Positions 60,711 through 64,000 of a stretch of 64,000 nt of DNA are shown piece after piece. The notes beneath the pieces were generated by a model. That model made no database searches and was not told the origin of the DNA. It worked only from the letters and a program-made list of their open reading frames with translations. The stretch is taken from the NCBI RefSeq assembly GCF_006542665.1, contig NZ_AP019735.1, positions 248,001 through 312,000 of the forward strand, in the 5' to 3' direction. The position numbers and the translations under genes are program-made. The DNA comes from Alistipes communis. Its GTDB lineage: Bacteria; Bacteroidota; Bacteroidia; Bacteroidales; Rikenellaceae. Every line of letters starts with the position of its first letter. The stretch's first letter is position 1.

Positions 60711-61889
60711 ATGGCCTACGACATCTTCATCAGCTATCGCCGCGACGGCGGCAAGGAGTTGGCGCGACCGCTCAAATCGGAACTGGAACTGCGCGGTTAC
60801 CGCGTCTTTCTGGATTTCGACGAACTGAAAGACGGTGTTTTCGACCGCCGCATCATGGAGGCGATCGACGCCGCACCGATCTTCATGGTCATCCTCTCGC
60901 CCCATGCCCTCGACCGCTGCGCGAACGCCGACGACTGGGTGCGGCGCGAAATCGAATACGCCTTGGAGCACGACCGCCACTTCATCCCCATCGACCCCGA
61001 CCGCTCGTTCACAGGGTTTCCGCCCGATATTCCCGACACGCTGAAAGCGGGCTTGGGGCAGCATCAGTTCTCGCAGGTGATGTTCGAACAGTTGTTCAAG
61101 GTCTCGGTCGACAAGATGGTGCGCGAACGCATCGAGCCGCTGTTGCAGCGGGCGGGACGCACAGCCATGCAGGAGCAGGGCGGCGCGCTGTTCCATGTCG
61201 AGACCGACCTGCCCTGCCGGATACTGAAATTCGGCAAGGAGTTGTGCACCGTCCGCCCCGGAAGCGACACCGTCATCCGTCTGCGCAAGGGGCGTCACAA
61301 ACTGGAAGCCGTCTGTCTCGACTGTCCCGACGACCGGTTGCAATGGGTGCAGACGGTCGAGGACAACGAGATGGAGGATCTGCTGACCGTCGAGCTTCGG
61401 CCTGTGCGCGAGCGGCGGCTGGCTGCCGAGGCCGATGTGTTGGCCGAACGCGGACAAACGGCCTACGATGCCGGCGATTATGCCGAAGCCGTAAAACTGT
61501 GGTGCGAAGCGGCCGAAGCGGGAAACCGTATCGCACAAAACAGTCTCGGGGATTGTTATTACTATGGCAAAGGCGTTGCAAAAGACTACACAGAAGCCGT
61601 AAAGTGGTACAGAAAGGCCGCTGAACAGGGGTATGCCAGTGCACAAAACAATCTGGGCACCTGCTATCACTGGGGCAAAGGCGTCGAACAGGACGACGCA
61701 GAAGCCGTAAAGTGGTACAGAAAGGCTGCTGAACAGGGGTATGCCGTTGCACAATTCGAGATGGGCTGGTGTTATAAACACGGCTATGGCGTCCCGAAAG
61801 ATCTCGCCGAAGCGAAACGGTGGTACCGGAAAGCTGCGGATGCCGGTATTCAAGAAGCCAAAAAGCACTTGGCCGAGCTGGGCGGATAA
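60711..61889 (+). CDS. TIR-domain protein with PEGA-like linker and Sel1 repeats
   Basis: A 392-residue soluble protein. The TIR domain (about 1-130) starts YDIFISYRRDGG and has the WxxxE motif W76VRRE80; Glu80 is in the position of the catalytic Glu of NAD-cleaving TIRs. Residues about 157-232 resemble a small PEGA-like beta domain (LRKGRHKLEAV). The C-terminus (about 246-392) holds four Sel1/TPR-like repeats such as AVKWYRKAAEQGYA. Two Sel1 repeats are almost identical at DNA level and use AGA arginine codons, unlike neighbouring genes. No signal peptide. A role in defence or signalling is possible but nothing nearby confirms it. Confidence 0.9.
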   Translation: MAYDIFISYRRDGGKELARPLKSELELRGYRVFLDFDELKDGVFDRRIMEAIDAAPIFMVILSPHALDRCANADDWVRREIEYALEHDRHFIPIDPDRSFTGFPPDIPDTLKAGLGQHQFSQVMFEQLFKVSVDKMVRERIEPLLQRAGRTAMQEQGGALFHVETDLPCRILKFGKELCTVRPGSDTVIRLRKGRHKLEAVCLDCPDDRLQWVQTVEDNEMEDLLTVELRPVRERRLAAEADVLAERGQTAYDAGDYAEAVKLWCEAAEAGNRIAQNSLGDCYYYGKGVAKDYTEAVKWYRKAAEQGYASAQNNLGTCYHWGKGVEQDDAEAVKWYRKAAEQGYAVAQFEMGWCYKHGYGVPKDLAEAKRWYRKAADAGIQEAKKHLAELGG

Positions 61890-62267
61890 CGACGCCCCGC
61901 CTTTCTGTTCACCCCCCCCCTCTCGTGGGACGCATCGTATCCGGCAACCGGCCGGATCCCCTGCTCCGGATACCCCGTTCGCAATGTACGGGCAATGCGA
62001 TCGACCGCACCGCAGCCAGCCGTCGACGCGCATAAAACCACCGAGGGATTGAACCGCCTGCGGCCGATTCCGTCCCGACGTTTCGCACGTCCCGATCCCC
62101 CGACGTTCCCAAGTCATCCTCCCCGGCTGCGCCCTCGAAACAGACCCGCTTTCCGACGAAAAAAGAGGGTCAAAATCAGTATTTACACGTACGGAAATCC
62201 GACCGGAAAAGCCGATCTTTGCGGCGTCGAATTTTCGCAGAAACGCAATGAATTACCGTTCCGCAAG
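61890..62267. other. 378-nt intergenic region without a gene
   Basis: It holds a C9 run (61912-61920) and GC-rich sequence, turning AT-rich after about 62155. GATCTTTG at 62214-62221 is one base off the -7 consensus and may serve the exporter gene. No coding frame is convincing. Confidence 0.65.
61912..61920. repeat. C9 homopolymer downstream of the TIR gene
   Basis: Nine C residues beginning 22 bp after the TIR-Sel1 stop codon, in non-coding sequence. Confidence 0.95.
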
Positions 62268-63539
62268 ATGAAAAACCTCTTAGCTCAACTCAAAACCGAA
62301 GACTGGGTGATCGTACTGGCCGGCGTCGCGATCCTTGCGCTCGCACTGCTCTTTCCCGCCGGAATGCCGGCCATGCCCAAGACGCTGGCCGGCGGCGATG
62401 CGTGGCTCGAAGCCGGCTGCATGTTCGCCTTCCTGTTCGTGCTGACCTGCCTCTGCATGGCCGTGCTGGGACGTCCGGTCAAGGGAATCTTCGGCTCGCT
62501 GCTGGCGATTTTCGCCGTCGCGCTGGCGGCGCAGGCCGTGGCATCCGTCCCGCTGTTCAAGGATTTGGGACTGGAATCGGTCTTCTTCTCAGTGATCTTC
62601 GGCCTGGCGGTCAGCAACTTTTTCCGGGTTCCGGCATGGCTGAAACCGGCGATCCAAAGCGAATTCTATATCAAAATAGGCATCGTCTGCCTCGGCGCGA
62701 CGATCCTCTTCGGCGAAATTCTCCATTCGGGCGTCTATGCGCTCGCGCAGGCCTTTATCGTCGTCTTCCTCGTCTGGTACTTCGCCTTCTGGGTCTCGCG
62801 CCGCATGAAGGTCGACGACGAAATGGCCACCATGCTATCCAGTTCGGTGTCGATCTGCGGCGTTTCGGCGGCGATCGCCACCTGCGGCGTCATCAAGGGC
62901 GACAGCAAGAAACTCTCCTACATCATCTCGCTGGTGCTCGTATGCGCCGTTCCGATGATGTACGTCATGCCGTGGCTGGCGAAACTCGTCCTGCCCGCAC
63001 TGCTCGGCGATCCGAAGGTCGTCGAAGAGGTGGCCGGCGCCTGGATGGGCGGTACGATCGACACGACGGGAGCCGTCGTGGCATCGGGCGCACTGCTGGG
63101 CGAAACGGCCGAGCAGACAGCCGTGATCGTCAAGTCGTCGCAAAACGTGCTGCTGGGGCTGGCGGCTTTCGTCATCTCGCTCTACTGGTCGTACCGCGGC
63201 CGCGAGGGGCAGGAGAAGCCGTCGGCCGGCGTGATCTGGGATCGTTTCCCGAAATTCGTCGTAGGGTTCGTCGCAGTCTCGCTCCTGTTCAGCCTCTTCT
63301 TCGACGGCGGCGCCGGCACTCCCGACGCCGTGGTGCGCGGCACGGCGAAGAATTTCAGCAACACGCTTTTCAGCATCGCCTTCGTCTGCATCGGGTTGGA
63401 AACACGTTTCTCGGAGATCTTCTCCAAAGAGAACCGCAACGCGCTGTGGGCCTTTCTCTCGGCGCAGACGTTCAACATCGTCGTCACGTTCATCGTGGCC
63501 TTCCTGCTGTTCGGCGTCCTGAAACCGATGTGGGCCTGA
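62268..63539 (+). CDS. YeiH-family putative sulfate exporter (UPF0324)
   Basis: A 423-residue polytopic membrane protein with about ten helices. The start MKNLLAQLKTEDWVIVLAG fits the family. Signature regions: FFSVIFGLAVSNFF, FYIKIGIVCLGATILF, SSSVSICGVSAAIATCGVIKGD, WMGGTIDTTGAVVASGALLGE and KNFSNTLFSIAFVCIGLETRF. YeiH/YtcJ-type proteins are annotated as sulfate or sulfonate-related exporters; direct proof is thin. It stands alone, between the TIR gene and a convergent hydrolase gene. Confidence 0.9.
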   Translation: MKNLLAQLKTEDWVIVLAGVAILALALLFPAGMPAMPKTLAGGDAWLEAGCMFAFLFVLTCLCMAVLGRPVKGIFGSLLAIFAVALAAQAVASVPLFKDLGLESVFFSVIFGLAVSNFFRVPAWLKPAIQSEFYIKIGIVCLGATILFGEILHSGVYALAQAFIVVFLVWYFAFWVSRRMKVDDEMATMLSSSVSICGVSAAIATCGVIKGDSKKLSYIISLVLVCAVPMMYVMPWLAKLVLPALLGDPKVVEEVAGAWMGGTIDTTGAVVASGALLGETAEQTAVIVKSSQNVLLGLAAFVISLYWSYRGREGQEKPSAGVIWDRFPKFVVGFVAVSLLFSLFFDGGAGTPDAVVRGTAKNFSNTLFSIAFVCIGLETRFSEIFSKENRNALWAFLSAQTFNIVVTFIVAFLLFGVLKPMWA

Positions 63540-63577
63540 CCGTCGTCGGAAAGAGTCCGCCCGACACGCCGACCCTA

Positions 63578-63622
63578 CGGCAACCGCCCCGACTGCAATG
63601 AGTGCAGTCGGGGCGGTTGCCG
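63578..63622. terminator. bidirectional terminator between the exporter and the hydrolase
   Basis: Perfect 20-nt arms (CGGCAACCGCCCCGACTGCA and complement) around ATGAG, between convergent genes. Confidence 0.9.
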
Positions 63623-63635
63623 TTCCGGACGCAGA

Positions 63636-64000
63636 TTACGGCTTCGGCAGCCGGTAGAGGAATTCGAACGGCTCGGAGACGACGAACCGCGAGGTCGCGT
63701 CGCCCGCATACATCTCCCCGCCGGTGAGCGTTAACCGCCGCGCGGGAGCGCCCTCCGACAAATCCACTCGACTGAGATCGACCCAGAACAGCGACGGCAC
63801 CATCGTCCCCTCGAAATAATAGACCTTGTTCTTCTGATCGCAGACCGAACGCCAGCGCGTCGAGGAGATATGGGGCTGGTCGGGCGTCGAAATGCCGAAC
63901 GGCACCGAGACGTTGCGCATCACGCTCAGCACGGCAGGTACACCCACCGCGGCATCGGCCGTCTGCGGGATGACGCCGATATAGAACGACGCCCGCGCGA
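63636..64000 (-). CDS. linear amide C-N hydrolase (choloylglycine hydrolase family), 5' part outside window
   Basis: The last 121 residues of a protein whose start lies beyond the right edge. The visible part (ASFYIGVIPQTADAA, VMRNVSVPFGI, HISSTRWRSVCDQKNKVYYFE, LFWVDLSRVDLSEGAP and a final VVSEPFEFLYRL) matches the C-terminal half of bile salt hydrolase/penicillin V acylase proteins, including the Asn/Arg region near SSTRW. The catalytic N-terminal Cys is not visible. In gut Bacteroidales such enzymes often cut conjugated bile acids, but penicillin acylase-type activity is also possible. Confidence 0.82.
   Translation of the reverse strand, partial: ARASFYIGVIPQTADAAVGVPAVLSVMRNVSVPFGISTPDQPHISSTRWRSVCDQKNKVYYFEGTMVPSLFWVDLSRVDLSEGAPARRLTLTGGEMYAGDATSRFVVSEPFEFLYRLPKP

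Noticed and set aside
61995..62267. N-terminal extension of the YeiH-type exporter
   Set aside because: Low-complexity Pro/Arg sequence from intergenic DNA; family members start with the MKNLLAQLK-type segment.

Overview
The window is about 60% GC and looks like a chromosome segment of a gut Bacteroidales bacterium, most likely Alistipes or another Rikenellaceae. Evidence for this: a SusC/SusD polysaccharide-utilisation locus, promoters of the Bacteroidetes type (TTTG, 19-22 nt spacer, TAnnTTTG), almost no Shine-Dalgarno sequences, DUF349 and GH3-family proteins, a Rnf complex next to a RseC-like protein, and acetate kinase together with a phosphotransbutyrylase/butyrate kinase pair. No tRNA, rRNA, CRISPR array, transposase or phage gene was recognised.

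Layout. 1-11370: a polysaccharide-utilisation locus with an ECF sigma factor (cut by the window edge), FecR anti-sigma, STN-domain SusC, SusD, two surface-binding candidates and a GH27 alpha-galactosidase. 11456-17287 (minus): yidC, pyrG and a DUF349 protein. 17499-22516 (plus): an OmpR-type response regulator, a 955-nt gene-free stretch rich in inverted repeats, then ackA-ptb-buk. 22603-25990 (minus): aroQ-pyk-flippase operon. 26284-26480: tandem promoter-bearing repeats in front of thiL. 27546-30231 (plus): an orphan lipoprotein, hpt, queE and divIC. 30299-37442 (minus): nadE, rseC-like and rnfBCDGEA. 37793-45164 (minus): zinc-ribbon coiled-coil protein, Nif3-like, MerR, rRNA methyltransferase, deoxynucleoside kinase, GH3-like enzyme and trkA. 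45412-47423 (plus): a small Cys-rich membrane protein, a phosphoesterase lipoprotein and a barrel-like protein. 47679-48269 (minus): rpmA and rplU. 48524-51146 (plus): cysQ and two tandem S1/P1 nuclease genes, the second frameshifted. 51217-55388 (minus): META lipoprotein and pyruvate:ferredoxin oxidoreductase. 55672-59705 (plus): two M16 peptidases and a three-repeat lipoprotein. 59787-64000: rsmA (minus), a TIR-Sel1 protein (plus), a YeiH-type exporter (plus) and a cut linear amide C-N hydrolase (minus).

How the genes fit together. Much of the window is anaerobic energy metabolism. Pyruvate kinase makes pyruvate, PFOR oxidises it to acetyl-CoA and reduced ferredoxin, Rnf passes those electrons to NAD while pumping ions, NadE supplies the NAD, and AckA/Ptb/Buk make ATP from acyl phosphates. 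The PUL supplies alpha-galactosides as substrate and carries its own trans-envelope sigma/anti-sigma switch.

Least ordinary items: (1) a tandem repeat with a near-symmetric pair of promoters that leaves thiL almost leaderless; (2) four G/C runs of exactly nine bases, two of them in the first codons of surface-protein genes; (3) a TIR-linker-Sel1 protein with its own promoter and a recently duplicated repeat; (4) a one-base frameshift in the second S1/P1 nuclease; (5) a NAD synthetase whose glutaminase nucleophile Cys reads as Gly; (6) interlocking inverted repeats in the response regulator-ackA gap.
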